Positions 1 through 9,573 are shown, numbered from the stretch's first letter. The stretch: DNA of 64,000 nt from Thermococcus sp. 18S1 (GCF_012027645.1 NZ_SNUU01000001.1:62001-126000); one strand, 5' to 3'. The notes: generated from the letters alone by a model not told the origin. Made by a program: numbers and translations.

Positions 1-1458
1 CAGGAACTCCATCTCGGTAAGCTTCCTCTGTTTGTAAGGTAAACCGGAGTGGTAGGGCTTGGCCTTCAGGCCTTTGCTCGTGAGGTAGGCGGCAAGCTCG
101 TGCGTCCTCTTGCGCGAGAATGTGAAGACTATCGTCTGCCCCTTGTAGCCCTGCCGGGATTTCCTCATCGCCTCCGCCCGGCAGAGAACCGCTATGTGGC
201 GCCACTTCTCGGACTCGTTTCTCGCTATGATTATGTGCCTCTCCAGATCCACCGGTCTCTCGTCGTAGAGCACCAGCTTCAGCCCGAGCTCCTTCGCCAG
301 TTCACCGGCGTTTCCAACGGTTGCGGAGAGGCCGATGAACTGCGCGCTCGGATAGAGCTTCCTCAGCCTCGCAATTAAACCGTCCAGCCTCGACCCGCGC
401 TCCTCGTCGTCGAGGGTGTGTATCTCATCTATCACTATGGTTCCAACGTTGCCGATCTTCCTGCCGGCACGGAGAAGGTAGTCTATACCCTCGTAGGTTC
501 CCACTATAATGTCCGCGTCGATGCCCGTGTCAACGACGACTAACTCGTCCCGGGTCTTTATGCGGCTCATTCCGACGCGGATGGCCACGCGGAGGCCGAG
601 CTTCGAGTACCTCCTCTTGAAGTCCTCGTACTTCTGGTTCGCCAGGGCGACGAGGGGGACGAGGAAGAGGAGCTTCCTGCCCTTCATGGCCTTCGGGACA
701 CCGGCCAGCTCGCCGATGAGGGTTTTGCCGCTCGCGGTGGCGGAAACCACGAGGAGGCTCTCGCCCTCAAGGAGGCCGTTCTTTATTGCCAAACTCTGGA
801 CCGGGAGGAGCTCGTTAACGCCTTCCGCCTTGAGGACGGATTTAAACTTCTCGGGAAGCGGGAGCTCGTCGAGGTGGATTTTCTCAACGCGCACGTGTTT
901 GGCCTTCAGCTCGTCCCACTTGGTTATCTCAGGATGCCTCGTAGGGTCGAAGCGGGGGTCGAAGGCGTAGAGGACTTTATCGAGGTCCCTGAACCTGTCG
1001 AGGAGCTTCTTAGCCTGGTCAAACATGGCAACGCTCCTGAACCTGAAGCGGAGCTCCCTCTTCAGCTCGTCCTCGGCACAGCGCTCGCAGATATACTCGC
1101 CGTGGTATTTAATGCGGTTGCCCTCGGTGAGAACTGTCACCCTGCCGTCGAGGAGGCAGAGGCGGCAGAGCTCGGCTTTCTCAACGCGCTTGTTCTGGAG
1201 CCTCCTCCTGAAGTAGTCCTCCCACTCGTCGGCGTTCACAAGGACGATTCTGGCCTGACGGAGGAGCTTCTCGATCTCCTTGGGGTTGCGGTACTGACTC
1301 CCCTCAAGAACCTTGAAGAGCCTTCCCTCACGCATTATGAAGCGGTATATCCTCTCGGCCTTCAGGTTCTTCATCGCGGTTAGTTTTTCTGGCTCGTTCT
1401 CGATGAAGAATGCCTCAAGCTCGTTCTTCTTTCTCCCAGGTCTCACGACGAAGAGCAT
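1..1458 (-). CDS. DEAD/DEAH-box helicase with zinc-binding insert (partial, 3' end outside window)
   Basis: Superfamily 2 ATP-dependent helicase; the first 486 residues are in the window and the gene continues past base 1. A Walker A motif (SATASGKT, about residues 239-246), a DEIH motif II (about 344-347) and a following LSAT-type motif III are visible. Upstream of the motor are two CxxC pairs (C98/C101 and C124/C127), which should bind zinc. The start ATG at 1458 follows a GGAGTGGGG stretch. It is the last gene of a tyrS-lrp-helicase run on the minus strand. The zinc insert before the motor points to a Thermococcales-specific helicase family; the substrate (DNA or RNA) cannot be told from sequence. 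Confidence 0.85.
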   Translation of the reverse strand, partial: MLFVVRPGRKKNELEAFFIENEPEKLTAMKNLKAERIYRFIMREGRLFKVLEGSQYRNPKEIEKLLRQARIVLVNADEWEDYFRRRLQNKRVEKAELCRLCLLDGRVTVLTEGNRIKYHGEYICERCAEDELKRELRFRFRSVAMFDQAKKLLDRFRDLDKVLYAFDPRFDPTRHPEITKWDELKAKHVRVEKIHLDELPLPEKFKSVLKAEGVNELLPVQSLAIKNGLLEGESLLVVSATASGKTLIGELAGVPKAMKGRKLLFLVPLVALANQKYEDFKRRYSKLGLRVAIRVGMSRIKTRDELVVVDTGIDADIIVGTYEGIDYLLRAGRKIGNVGTIVIDEIHTLDDEERGSRLDGLIARLRKLYPSAQFIGLSATVGNAGELAKELGLKLVLYDERPVDLERHIIIARNESEKWRHIAVLCRAEAMRKSRQGYKGQTIVFTFSRKRTHELAAYLTSKGLKAKPYHSGLPYKQRKLTEMEFL

Positions 1459-1479
1459 CCCCACTCCCTCACCGAGCGG

Positions 1480-1953
1480 TCAGCGTTTTCCCTTCTCACA
1501 GGACACCCAGTTCTCCTTGAAGGTGTCTATTATGAGCGTAACCTCAACCCGCTCCAAGTTCTTGCCGAATAACCGTTTGAGCCTTCCGGCGAAGGCCTTG
1601 ACCTCATCCGTGTCGTGGAAGCTCGCCCTCACGAGTATCTGCCTCTCACCGCTGCGCCGGTAGAGGCTCTGAACTTCATCCAGCTTGGCTACCCGTCTCA
1701 GAATCGGGTCGATGGTGTGGTCGTCTATGGCAAGCTTGAGCTCAAAGAACGCCTGAACGTATTCGTCGAGGAAAGCCGGGTCAACGATGGCGGAGTAGCC
1801 CTTAATCGCCCCGAGCTTCTCCAGCTTTTCTACCCTGTTCTTCACGCTGGCCGGGGACAGGCCAACCCTCTTCCCGAGCTCGGTTAGGGTTATCCTGCCC
1901 TCCTTCCGGAGGATTCTGAGTATCTCCCTGTCCTTCTCGTCTATTCCCGGCAT
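1480..1953 (-). CDS. Lrp/AsnC family transcriptional regulator
   Basis: A 157-residue feast/famine regulator. The N-terminal winged helix-turn-helix (about residues 5-50, with the segment LTELGKRVGLSPASVKNRV) binds DNA; the rest is the alpha-beta RAM domain that oligomerises and usually senses amino acids. The ATG at 1953 is preferred over an in-frame GTG at 1962 because GGTGG lies five bases before it. It sits 30 bases after tyrS and 21 bases before the helicase, so the three are probably co-transcribed. The effector is unknown; co-occurrence with tyrS is suggestive at most. Confidence 0.88.
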   Translation of the reverse strand: MPGIDEKDREILRILRKEGRITLTELGKRVGLSPASVKNRVEKLEKLGAIKGYSAIVDPAFLDEYVQAFFELKLAIDDHTIDPILRRVAKLDEVQSLYRRSGERQILVRASFHDTDEVKAFAGRLKRLFGKNLERVEVTLIIDTFKENWVSCEKGKR

Positions 1954-1983
1954 CGGCTCCACCAGCTAAAAGGGAAGGAAAAA

Positions 1984-3111
1984 TCAGCGGGTGATCTTTA
2001 TCTCCCGCATCAGCTCAAGGGGCTCAGGGTTCTTCTCAAAGTAGTCCCTGACCGGCTTGAGGAGTTCGATAAGGTATTCAGCGACCGCGTTCTTGAGGTC
2101 GAGCGGGTGGAGCTTTCCTTCCGCGAAGTCCCTCTTGAGCTCCTCAATGGTCGTGTAGGTAACGTCGCCGCCGAACTTGGCCGGGCGGTGGATGGTGAAC
2201 TCGGTCGGCTCCTCGCGGAAGATTATGTACTCCGCCCAGTCGAGGACCGGGTTGTACCTGACTTCCTTCGCCGGGCAGAAGGCCTTCCTGAGCTTCTGCT
2301 TGATCTCCTCCGGCGTGTCGTGGATGAAGACCGCCGAATACGGCTTGCTCTTGCTCATCTTCATCTGGGTCTTGAGTTCCTTGAACTTCTCCTCGCTCTC
2401 AATCGGCCAGACCGGCGGCTCCTGGAGGCCGAGCAGGAGGTGGTGGTGAAGAGCGACCGGCTTGAGCTTCTCGCCCTTCCATTCGAGGGCGTGGTACTTG
2501 AGCTTCTGGGCCACTTCGATGGCTATGACGTGCGCCTTCCTCTGGTCCATTCCGGCGTGCGCTATGGTAACGCCCTGGTAGTAGATGTCGGCCACCTGCA
2601 TGGCAGGGTAGATGAGCTTGGCGAAGTCTATGGCCTCCCCCATCTGGCGCCCCATTATCGTTATCGAGCGCATCATTCTCGCGAGGGTGACGTTCTTGGA
2701 GATGTCTATAACGGTCTGCCAGTAGTCACCCTTCTCCAGTATCTCGCTGGCCAGAACGAACTCGACCTTGTCGGGGTCGCCGCCCATGACCTTTATGCTC
2801 TGTTTCATGCCCTCCTTGAAGTAGCTCAGCGCGACCTTCTGGATGACCTCAAGGTCCCCTCCGAGCTTGTCGTTTATCCAGCTGTGCCAGTCGGCGAGGA
2901 AGATTCTCGTCTTGATTCCAGCCTTTTGAAGGTCGGCTATCTTCGCTCCCGCCATGAGTCCGGTTCCGAGGTGAATGTAACCGCTTATCTCAAATCCTAT
3001 GTAGTGCTGCATTGGAACGCCGACTTCGAGCAGGTGCCTGAGGTTTTCCTCCGTCAGGAGCTCCTCCGTTGGCTTTCTCTTAATGAGTTCTATCCTTCTC
3101 TCAATGTCCAT
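1984..3111 (-). CDS. tyrS: tyrosyl-tRNA synthetase
   Basis: Class I aminoacyl-tRNA synthetase charging tRNA-Tyr in the cytoplasm. At 375 residues it has the compact archaeal/eukaryotic form without a C-terminal S4-like domain. The HIGH-like motif is IHLGTG (residues 46-51) and the KMSKS loop is intact (251-255). The start is ATG 3111 with GGTGG five bases upstream; an in-frame GTG at 3120 overlaps that binding site. It is the first gene of the run that continues with the Lrp regulator and the helicase and is divergent from the CGP-CTERM gene at 3274. Confidence 0.96.
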   Translation of the reverse strand: MDIERRIELIKRKPTEELLTEENLRHLLEVGVPMQHYIGFEISGYIHLGTGLMAGAKIADLQKAGIKTRIFLADWHSWINDKLGGDLEVIQKVALSYFKEGMKQSIKVMGGDPDKVEFVLASEILEKGDYWQTVIDISKNVTLARMMRSITIMGRQMGEAIDFAKLIYPAMQVADIYYQGVTIAHAGMDQRKAHVIAIEVAQKLKYHALEWKGEKLKPVALHHHLLLGLQEPPVWPIESEEKFKELKTQMKMSKSKPYSAVFIHDTPEEIKQKLRKAFCPAKEVRYNPVLDWAEYIIFREEPTEFTIHRPAKFGGDVTYTTIEELKRDFAEGKLHPLDLKNAVAEYLIELLKPVRDYFEKNPEPLELMREIKITR

Positions 3112-3235
3112 ACTCACCACCTGAAGCCTGAACGGTACAAGCCTTTAAGGGTTTTACTGCGGGGAAAGTACAGCAGGAGGCTTGGGGGATGGCTCAAAAG
3201 TTTAACTGAATCGAAAAACTTCCCACTTCATAAGA

Positions 3236-3242
3236 TTTATAA
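3236..3242 (+). promoter_or_regulatory. TATA box of the 3274 surface-protein gene
   Basis: TTTATAA lies 32-38 bases before the start codon at 3274. With the usual archaeal spacing, transcription would begin near 3265, leaving a short leader containing the GGTGATACC ribosome binding site. Confidence 0.6.
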
Positions 3243-3273
3243 CTTCCTAGGCCTTAGATAACCCGGTGATACC

Positions 3274-4323
3274 ATGAGGAAGGCTGCAATAATACTTGCG
3301 GTGTTTGTTTTCTTTGGTGTTTTTGGATTTGCCATGGCCAGTGCTACGACCGTCGGTGTTGACCTCGCCCACGGCGAGAGCGACAAGGGTCTGGCAGTTC
3401 TGACCGACAGGGACGGCAACGTTCTCGCTGAGGGAATGATAAAGACCATCAGCGACGTTACATGGGCCTACATCGGTCCGGCCGACAAGGCTGATGAGCT
3501 TGGAATCAAGCAGCTCGGCGATAAGATAACCTACGACGCCATCAAGGACGTGGACTTCCTTATCCTCGGCCAGCCGACCCAGGCCTTCAGCCCGGACGAG
3601 GTTCAGGCCATCGTCCAGTGGTGGAACGACGGAAACAGGATTCTCTGGGTTGCGGGCGACTCAGACTACGGTGACGGCCCGCAGAGGATAGACTTTGCTA
3701 ACACCATTCTCGACGCCATCGGTGCCAACCTCAGGCTCGACCAGTGCTCCGCCGAGGACGCCACCAGCAACGCCGGTGCCGGCTACCGTGTCGTCGGTCT
3801 TGTCAACCCCGACAGCGGAACCCCCGACAAGGACATGCTCACCAAGGACTTCAAGAACGGAGGAAAGGTCCTCTTCCACGGCCCGGGTGTCGTTGCTTAC
3901 GTCGATGAGAACGGCAACTGGAAGAAACTCCACGGCGGAATCGCCGAGGGAATCTACATCATAGTCACCACCAGCGCCGACGGCCAGATAGTCGAGAACA
4001 CCGACCCGGCGGCCCAGGCCTACACCGCCGGTGACGTCGGCGAGTTCCCGCTCATGGCCGTCCAGCTCTTCGACGACAAGAAGAACGTCCTCATTGTCAG
4101 CGGTGAGACCCCCTACGGTGGCTACGAGCCTATGTGGAGCCCGACCTACCACGGCGTTGACCTCGACGGCCCGCAGTTCGTCACCAACTTCATCCACTGG
4201 GCCATCAGCGTCCAGCAGAACCTCGGCAAGGAAGAAACCAGCGAGGGCGGAAGCACCTGCGGTCCGGCTGCTCTGATCGGTCTCGCCCTCATACCGCTTG
4301 CCCTCTACAGGAGGAGGAAGTGA
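3274..4323 (+). CDS. CGP-CTERM surface protein, DUF4350-like
   Basis: A secreted protein of 349 residues. Residues 1-23 form a signal peptide ending near AMASA. The body looks like a Rossmann-type fold of the DUF4350/GATase-like kind, where a loop with AFSPDEVQAIVQWWNDG suits a non-enzymatic sensor or binding role. The C terminus carries a CGP-CTERM signal: a Ser/Gly-rich linker, STCGP, a hydrophobic stretch and a final RRRK. In Thermococcales this tripartite tail marks surface proteins anchored or processed at the cysteine. ATG 3274 follows GGTGATACC. It lies just upstream of an ABC importer lipoprotein but has its own terminator, so a functional link is only a guess. No enzyme activity is claimed. 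Confidence 0.8.
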   Translation: MRKAAIILAVFVFFGVFGFAMASATTVGVDLAHGESDKGLAVLTDRDGNVLAEGMIKTISDVTWAYIGPADKADELGIKQLGDKITYDAIKDVDFLILGQPTQAFSPDEVQAIVQWWNDGNRILWVAGDSDYGDGPQRIDFANTILDAIGANLRLDQCSAEDATSNAGAGYRVVGLVNPDSGTPDKDMLTKDFKNGGKVLFHGPGVVAYVDENGNWKKLHGGIAEGIYIIVTTSADGQIVENTDPAAQAYTAGDVGEFPLMAVQLFDDKKNVLIVSGETPYGGYEPMWSPTYHGVDLDGPQFVTNFIHWAISVQQNLGKEETSEGGSTCGPAALIGLALIPLALYRRRK

Positions 4324-4328
4324 TCTCC

Positions 4329-4345
4329 TCCATTTTTTTGCTTGT
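4329..4345 (+). terminator. T-rich transcription terminator
   Basis: A run of seven T (4333-4339) within a pyrimidine-rich stretch right after the stop codon at 4323. Archaeal RNA polymerase stops at such T tracts without needing a hairpin. Confidence 0.45.
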
Positions 4346-4409
4346 TGAACCATTAATTTTTTATTGAGTTTCTCTAATCACCCACGATTGACATAACCAG
4401 GTGATAAAC

Positions 4410-5855
4410 ATGAAGAAGCCCGTGGCGATTGGCTTTATCCTGCTTCTTGCCCTCAGCGTCGTGGCCAGTGGCTGCATAAGCGGAGGAAACGGCGGCGAAA
4501 CCTCCGGAATAACCCTTGTCATCGTCACCAGACACGACGCGACCATACAGTACATGGTCAAGCAGACCTTCCTTCAGAGCGATATCGCCAAGCAGTACAA
4601 CATCGAGGACATCAAGTTCATCAAAGTCCCTGAGAGCCTCTGGCCCAGCTACATAGACAAAGGAGCCGACGTTGGATGGGGAGGCGGACCGACGCTCTTC
4701 GACGACCTCTACAAGGCCGGCTACCTCGCTCCAATAACCGACGAGAAGGTTCTCGGCCTCCTCGGCAACCCGCTCCCCACCGAGCTCGCGGGAATGCCCA
4801 TGGTCAGGAAAGACGATGACGGCAAAGTTTACTGGATAGCCGCGGCGCTCTCCTCCTTCGGATACACCGTCAACAAGAAGCAGCTCGAGAAGTGGAATCT
4901 TCCTATTCCGCAGAAGTGGGAGGACATAGCCAGCGAGGAGTGGGCCCTTAACCCGCCGCAGTACGGCATAGCCGACCCGACCAGGAGCACCTCGAACACC
5001 AGGATATACCAGATCATCCTCCAGGCCTTTGGCTGGGAGGAGGGCTGGCGCATCATGACCCTCATCACGGCCAACTCCAAGGTTTACCTCGCCAGTGACG
5101 CCGTCAGGGACGCCGTTATCAACGGCGAGATAGCGGCAGGAAACACCATCGACTTCTACGGCTACACCGCCATGCAGCAGAACCCCGACTGTCTCTACGT
5201 CGTCCCGAAGGGAGAGAGCATCATCAACGGCGACCCGATAGCACTCCTTGCCAAGGCACAGCACCCGGAGGCGGCGCAGGCCTTCATCTACTGGGTTCTC
5301 ACAGAGGGCCAGGCCGTCTGGATGAGCCCCGACGTGAACAGGCTCCCGATCAACCCGCAGATATTCGACATGACCATCACCAAGCCCTACGCGGACGTTA
5401 TCTTCAAGGGACAGAACGAGGGCAAGACCTACGGCGAAGCCAGGCCCGCCCTTGAGAAGGCCTACGATGACGCCATACACGCCGAGGGAATCGAGTTTGA
5501 CGACAAGAGGGCCCTTGAGACCGTGAGCGCACTCCAGTACTACTTCAAGGCCACCCTCGTTGACCCGAACCAGAAGCTCCACGACGCATGGGTCGCCATA
5601 GTCCAGGCCTACAAGCAGGGCAAGATAACCAAGGAGCAGTTCGAGCAGCTCAAGGACGAGCTCACCGCCCCGATAGAGTTCAAGGACCCCGAGACCGGTC
5701 AGACCGTTACCTTCACCGAGGAGTACGCCAAGAAGATAAACGACAGGATCGTCAAGGACAGGAACTTCCAGGACCAGCTCGTTCAGGAGTGGCGCCAGGG
5801 TGCCATGGACAAGTACCAGAAGGTGCTCGACGACCTCAAGAGCATGCTCGGTTGA
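4410..5855 (+). CDS. ABC transporter substrate-binding lipoprotein (Fbp/2-aminoethylphosphonate-like)
   Basis: Extracellular solute-binding protein of 481 residues. A lipobox (VVASGC, Cys22) after a hydrophobic leader shows it is membrane-anchored. The fold signature matches family 1/6 binding proteins of the iron(III), thiamine and phosphonate group. About 100 residues beyond the usual domain form a charged, helical C-terminal extension. ATG 4410 is preferred over GTG 4401 because GGTGATAAAC lies directly before it. A fused permease and an ATPase follow, separated by a T-tract and a fresh promoter. The family is typical of iron or small-anion import, but the ligand is not readable here. Confidence 0.88.
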   Translation: MKKPVAIGFILLLALSVVASGCISGGNGGETSGITLVIVTRHDATIQYMVKQTFLQSDIAKQYNIEDIKFIKVPESLWPSYIDKGADVGWGGGPTLFDDLYKAGYLAPITDEKVLGLLGNPLPTELAGMPMVRKDDDGKVYWIAAALSSFGYTVNKKQLEKWNLPIPQKWEDIASEEWALNPPQYGIADPTRSTSNTRIYQIILQAFGWEEGWRIMTLITANSKVYLASDAVRDAVINGEIAAGNTIDFYGYTAMQQNPDCLYVVPKGESIINGDPIALLAKAQHPEAAQAFIYWVLTEGQAVWMSPDVNRLPINPQIFDMTITKPYADVIFKGQNEGKTYGEARPALEKAYDDAIHAEGIEFDDKRALETVSALQYYFKATLVDPNQKLHDAWVAIVQAYKQGKITKEQFEQLKDELTAPIEFKDPETGQTVTFTEEYAKKINDRIVKDRNFQDQLVQEWRQGAMDKYQKVLDDLKSMLG

Positions 5856-5880
5856 GTTTGATATCCCCCTGCGAATTTCC

Positions 5881-5901
5881 ATTCTTTTTTGGCACTTTTT
5901 C
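5881..5901 (+). terminator. T-rich terminator after the binding-protein gene
   Basis: Two T tracts (six T near 5885-5890 and five T near 5896-5900) follow the lipoprotein gene. They would separate abundant binding-protein mRNA from the permease-ATPase message. Confidence 0.4.
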
Positions 5902-5933
5902 AATATGGGCAAATCAACAAATTTTTGGAAATC

Positions 5934-5941
5934 TTTAAATA
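5934..5941 (+). promoter_or_regulatory. TATA box of the permease-ATPase operon
   Basis: TTTAAATA stands 72 bases before the permease start at 6006, predicting a leader of about 40 bases that includes GGAGGTTGATG. Confidence 0.5.
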
Positions 5942-6005
5942 GACTCTACCTCGACCAACTCAGAGTGGCGGGTATGGTCAGAAGCAGAACGGAGGTTGAT
6001 GCTCA

Positions 6006-7844
6006 ATGAAGGTAAGCAAGTGGAGCGAGAGACTCTTTGGAACACCCCTGTTCGATCCGGTCGTCACGACTTCGTTCCTGTTCCCACTCCTGTACTTGGT
6101 GGCCTTCCTGATAATCCCAGTGCTGGCAATGCTCGCGGTGGCCTTCGAGTACAACGGTCACTTCTCCTTCCACTGGTTCACCAGCATACTGACGTCGGAG
6201 TATTACATCAGCTGGCCGACCGGAGAGTTCTCCAGACTTGTCACCCTGCCCAATGGGGAGCAGATCTACTACGTCCAGGGCGTTGACTTCGGAGTGATAC
6301 TCAACTCCATAATAGTCTCCCTGAGCGTCATGATCCTGACCACGATACTCGGAACCGTCTTTGCCTTCGTCATGGCGCGCTACGACTTCCCGGGCAAGAA
6401 CATCGTCAGGATTCTGCTCTTCGTGCCGCTCCTCGTTACGCCCTTCGTCAACGTCTTCATCGTCAAGAAGATGTTCCTTCCCAATGGTCTGATAAACTGG
6501 TTGTTCTACGATATCCTTCACATATTCCCGCACAGAATCGTTATCGACGGTCTCGTGGGTGTTATAGTCGCCCAGGCGATGACCTACTACCCGATAGTTT
6601 ACCTCAACGCCTACGCAAGCTTCATCAACATCGACCCAACCCTGGAGGAGCAGGCCGAGAACCTCGGAAGCAGGGGCTTCCACCTCTTCAGAACCGTTAC
6701 GTTCCCGCTCGCCCTCCCGGGAATAGCCGCGGGAGCGACCCTCGTTGGAATCTTCAGCCTTGAGGACCTGGCCGCGCCTATAGTCTTCCAGGGCAACCCG
6801 CTTGCCAGGAAGCTCATGTCCTTCCAGATCTACAGCGCCTTCACCAGCGGTTTCAACGTTGGAAGCCCGCAGCTCGCTGCACTGGCCCTGATAATGCTCA
6901 CCATCGCCATCCTGATGTTCCTAGGAATCAGGAAGTACGTCAGCCTGCGCCAGTACGCCATGCTCAGCAAGGGCGGAAGGTGGAAGCCGCGCGTGGCCAA
7001 GCCCAAGGGCTGGCAGGCGGTTCTCATATACCTCGTCGTCCTTCCGATGCTCCTCATCTCGATATTCCCGCAGGTCGGTGTTGTGCTCCTCGCCTTCAGC
7101 GAGAGCTGGGTCGGAACCTGGCCCGAGGGCTTCACCACCGCTCACATCCAGAGCATCATAACCCAGCCGGACATTGAACGCGTCATCATGAACAGCATCA
7201 TGTATTCCACCGCCGCAATAATCGTCATCCTCCTCCTGTCGCTCACGGCATCCTACGCCTCCAGCAGGTTCAAGAAGAGCCAGCTCGGCCCAATCCTCGA
7301 CAGCCTCTCGACGATACCCATAGCAGTTCCGGGTATCGTCATAGCGATGAGCTACTTCTTCTTCTTCGCCAAGGTGTTCCCGGACACGCCCCTTGACCCC
7401 ACCAACCTGCTTGGCTTCAACCCGGCGATGGTTCTCGTGCTGGCGTACTCGATCAGGCGTCTGCCATTTGCGGCGCGCTCCATCTCAGCCGGAATCCAGC
7501 AGGTTCACGTGTCCCTCGAGGAGGCCGCGCTCAACCTTGGCGCAGGAAGGTGGAAGGCACTGACGGGAATTCTGATACCCCTGATACTCCTGAACCTGCT
7601 TGGAGGAGCCATGCTGAGCTTCGTCTACTGTATGAGCGAGACCAGCGTCGGCATCACCCTCGGTTCCATCAACCCGGACTACTACCCGATAACGGCAAGG
7701 ATGGTCGAGCTGATGACGAGCGCCGTTGGAAGCGCCAACCTCGCGGCCGCGCTCGGTGTCTTCCTCATGACGGTGCAGATTATAGCCATAGTCCTGGCGA
7801 ACGTGATAACCAAGCAGAGGTACTCGTTCATAGGTCTCACATGA
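6006..7844 (+). CDS. ABC transporter permease, fused two-domain FbpB type
   Basis: A 612-residue inner-membrane permease made of two fused binding-protein-dependent transport domains, about residues 60-310 and 350-605. Each half ends with the EAA loop that docks the ATPase: LEEQAENLGSRGFHLF in the first and LEEAALNLGAGRWKAL in the second. About a dozen membrane helices are visible. One chain supplying both halves is typical of FbpB/ferric and phosphonate importers. ATG 6006 follows GGAGGTTGATGCTCA. The ATPase gene begins 10 bases after the stop, so the two are co-translated. Confidence 0.9.
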   Translation: MKVSKWSERLFGTPLFDPVVTTSFLFPLLYLVAFLIIPVLAMLAVAFEYNGHFSFHWFTSILTSEYYISWPTGEFSRLVTLPNGEQIYYVQGVDFGVILNSIIVSLSVMILTTILGTVFAFVMARYDFPGKNIVRILLFVPLLVTPFVNVFIVKKMFLPNGLINWLFYDILHIFPHRIVIDGLVGVIVAQAMTYYPIVYLNAYASFINIDPTLEEQAENLGSRGFHLFRTVTFPLALPGIAAGATLVGIFSLEDLAAPIVFQGNPLARKLMSFQIYSAFTSGFNVGSPQLAALALIMLTIAILMFLGIRKYVSLRQYAMLSKGGRWKPRVAKPKGWQAVLIYLVVLPMLLISIFPQVGVVLLAFSESWVGTWPEGFTTAHIQSIITQPDIERVIMNSIMYSTAAIIVILLLSLTASYASSRFKKSQLGPILDSLSTIPIAVPGIVIAMSYFFFFAKVFPDTPLDPTNLLGFNPAMVLVLAYSIRRLPFAARSISAGIQQVHVSLEEAALNLGAGRWKALTGILIPLILLNLLGGAMLSFVYCMSETSVGITLGSINPDYYPITARMVELMTSAVGSANLAAALGVFLMTVQIIAIVLANVITKQRYSFIGLT

Positions 7845-7854
7845 GGTGGTTGGG

Positions 7855-8919
7855 ATGGTTGACGTCAAGCTTGAGAACATCGTCAAAACCTTCGGAGAAA
7901 CTGTCGCCCTTAAGGGAATAGACCTTCATATAAAAGCAGGAGAGCTCTTCACCCTGCTCGGACCGAGCGGGTGTGGAAAGTCAACGACGCTGAGAATCAT
8001 AGCCGGCCTGGACTTCCCGGACAGCGGTACAATACACTTTGGCGACGAGGAGGTCACATACCTCCCGTCCAGCAAGCGCGGTGCGGTGCTCGTCTTCCAG
8101 AACTACGCCCTGTGGCCCCACATGACGGTCTTCGACAACGTCGCCTATGGCCTGAAGCTCAAGAAGCTTCCAAAGGACGAGATAAAGAAGAAGGTCGAAT
8201 GGGCCCTCGAACTCGTCAAGCTCGAGGGCTTCGCGGACCGCTACCCGACCCAGCTTTCCGGAGGCCAGCAGCAGCGTGTCGCGATAGCTAGAGCTTTGGT
8301 CGTCGAGCCCAAGGTTCTGCTCCTGGACGAGCCGCTGAGCAACCTCGACGCCAAGCTCAGGCTTGAGATGCGTTCGGAGATAAGGAGAATCCAGCGCGAG
8401 CTTGGCATCACCGTCATCTACGTTACCCACGACCAGGAGGAAGCCATGGCCATAAGCGACAGGATTGCCGTCATGAACGTCGGAACCGTCGAGCAGGTCG
8501 GCACGCCGAAGGAGATATACGAGAGCCCGAGGACTGAATTCGTTGCCAGCTTCATGGGCAAGACCAACGTCATCCCGGCCAAGGTTGTCGAGAGGAACGG
8601 CGACCGCGTTTCCGTCGAGTTCGAGGGCATAAAGCTCGACGGCCTCTACTACACCGACAAGAGCGACGACGTCGTCATAGTCATCAGGCCCGAGAGGATA
8701 AAGCTCAAGCCTGTCGAGAACGCGGTCTCATTCACCGGAACCGTTGACCTCATCGAGTACTACGGATTCTTCATCGAGGTCGTCGGCCTCTTCGGTGACA
8801 CCAGGATCATCGCCAGAACCATCAGCGACAGGGAGATAGCGGGACTCAGGCCGCTCCAGCAGGTGACGTTCTACGTCGAGAGGGACGACATTATCGTCCT
8901 CCCGAAGCAGCAGCTTTAA
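7855..8919 (+). CDS. ABC transporter ATP-binding protein (FbpC/PotA-like)
   Basis: The ATPase of the importer, 354 residues. Walker A is GPSGCGKST (36-44), the signature is LSGGQQQRVAIARAL, Walker B is VLLLDEP, and the H-loop is VTHDQEEAM. The C-terminal 90 residues form a TOBE-type regulatory domain, as in iron, polyamine and maltose systems. ATG 7855 has GAGGTGG five bases upstream; an earlier in-frame GTG overlaps that site. It follows the fused permease directly and powers the same importer with the lipoprotein at 4410. Confidence 0.92.
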   Translation: MVDVKLENIVKTFGETVALKGIDLHIKAGELFTLLGPSGCGKSTTLRIIAGLDFPDSGTIHFGDEEVTYLPSSKRGAVLVFQNYALWPHMTVFDNVAYGLKLKKLPKDEIKKKVEWALELVKLEGFADRYPTQLSGGQQQRVAIARALVVEPKVLLLDEPLSNLDAKLRLEMRSEIRRIQRELGITVIYVTHDQEEAMAISDRIAVMNVGTVEQVGTPKEIYESPRTEFVASFMGKTNVIPAKVVERNGDRVSVEFEGIKLDGLYYTDKSDDVVIVIRPERIKLKPVENAVSFTGTVDLIEYYGFFIEVVGLFGDTRIIARTISDREIAGLRPLQQVTFYVERDDIIVLPKQQL

Positions 8920-8949
8920 ACCCCCTTTCCATTTCATTTAGGTGGTCAC

Positions 8950-9546
8950 ATGCGTGGATTTCTGGAGTTCCTCAACGAGGGACAGGTCTACGAGGTTCTG
9001 CTCGTCACGAGGTCAAATGCCACCCCAGTGGGCGTTGTAAGGAGAGGAAACAAGCTGTTTTTCAAACTCTTTGGTGGGAAGAGCGCAAGTGAGCTGAGGG
9101 AGCATCCATACGCGTCGGTGCAGATGACCAACGACGTTGAGCTGATAGTAAAGCTCGCCCTCAACCTGCCGGTGGAGCTTGAGTTCGAGAACATGGGAGT
9201 GCACAGGTGGATAAGGGGACTCCCAGGGGTTTATGGGCCGGTTATGCTCGCCGAGGAAGTCTACGAGGACCATCTGGGGAAAACTTCCGTTTTGAAGTGT
9301 TCGCTGGAGCCGGAGGGAACCATTGACGGGAGACTGCCCCCCAAACCACTTAGCAGGGCCGACTGGTACCTCCTGGAGATGGCCGTGGACTTCACTCGGC
9401 TGGGGGTGGCCCGGAGGAACGGGAAGATGGAGGCCGCCAGGAAGTTGCGCGGAAGGATACTCCACAACTATTCATCCTACCTGAGGTTCGGAGGCAGCTC
9501 AGAACTGGCGGAGATTATAATGGCGGCACTGGACGAAAATGGGTAA
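8950..9546 (+). CDS. DUF447 family protein (FMN-binding split-barrel-like)
   Basis: A cytosolic protein of 198 residues matching the archaeal DUF447 family, whose structures resemble FMN-binding split barrels of the flavin reductase type. The N-terminal 110 residues (EVLLVTRSNATPVGVVRRG and following) have the barrel pattern, and the last 80 are helical. It starts 30 bases after the ABC ATPase, with GGTGGTCAC before the ATG, so it may be read with the importer. Its reaction is unknown; a flavin-linked reduction of the imported ligand is only an inference. Confidence 0.75.
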   Translation: MRGFLEFLNEGQVYEVLLVTRSNATPVGVVRRGNKLFFKLFGGKSASELREHPYASVQMTNDVELIVKLALNLPVELEFENMGVHRWIRGLPGVYGPVMLAEEVYEDHLGKTSVLKCSLEPEGTIDGRLPPKPLSRADWYLLEMAVDFTRLGVARRNGKMEAARKLRGRILHNYSSYLRFGGSSELAEIIMAALDENG

Positions 9547-9573
9547 AGGAGCGCCCTTCATACAAGGGAAAGC

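Noticed and set aside
509-970. Plus-strand open frame of 153 codons
   Set aside because: It is antisense to the helicase gene with intact motifs on the minus strand.
2107-3261. Long open frame (384 codons) opposite tyrS
   Set aside because: It is antisense to a complete tyrS, the product has no family pattern, and the high GC at third positions explains the absence of stops.
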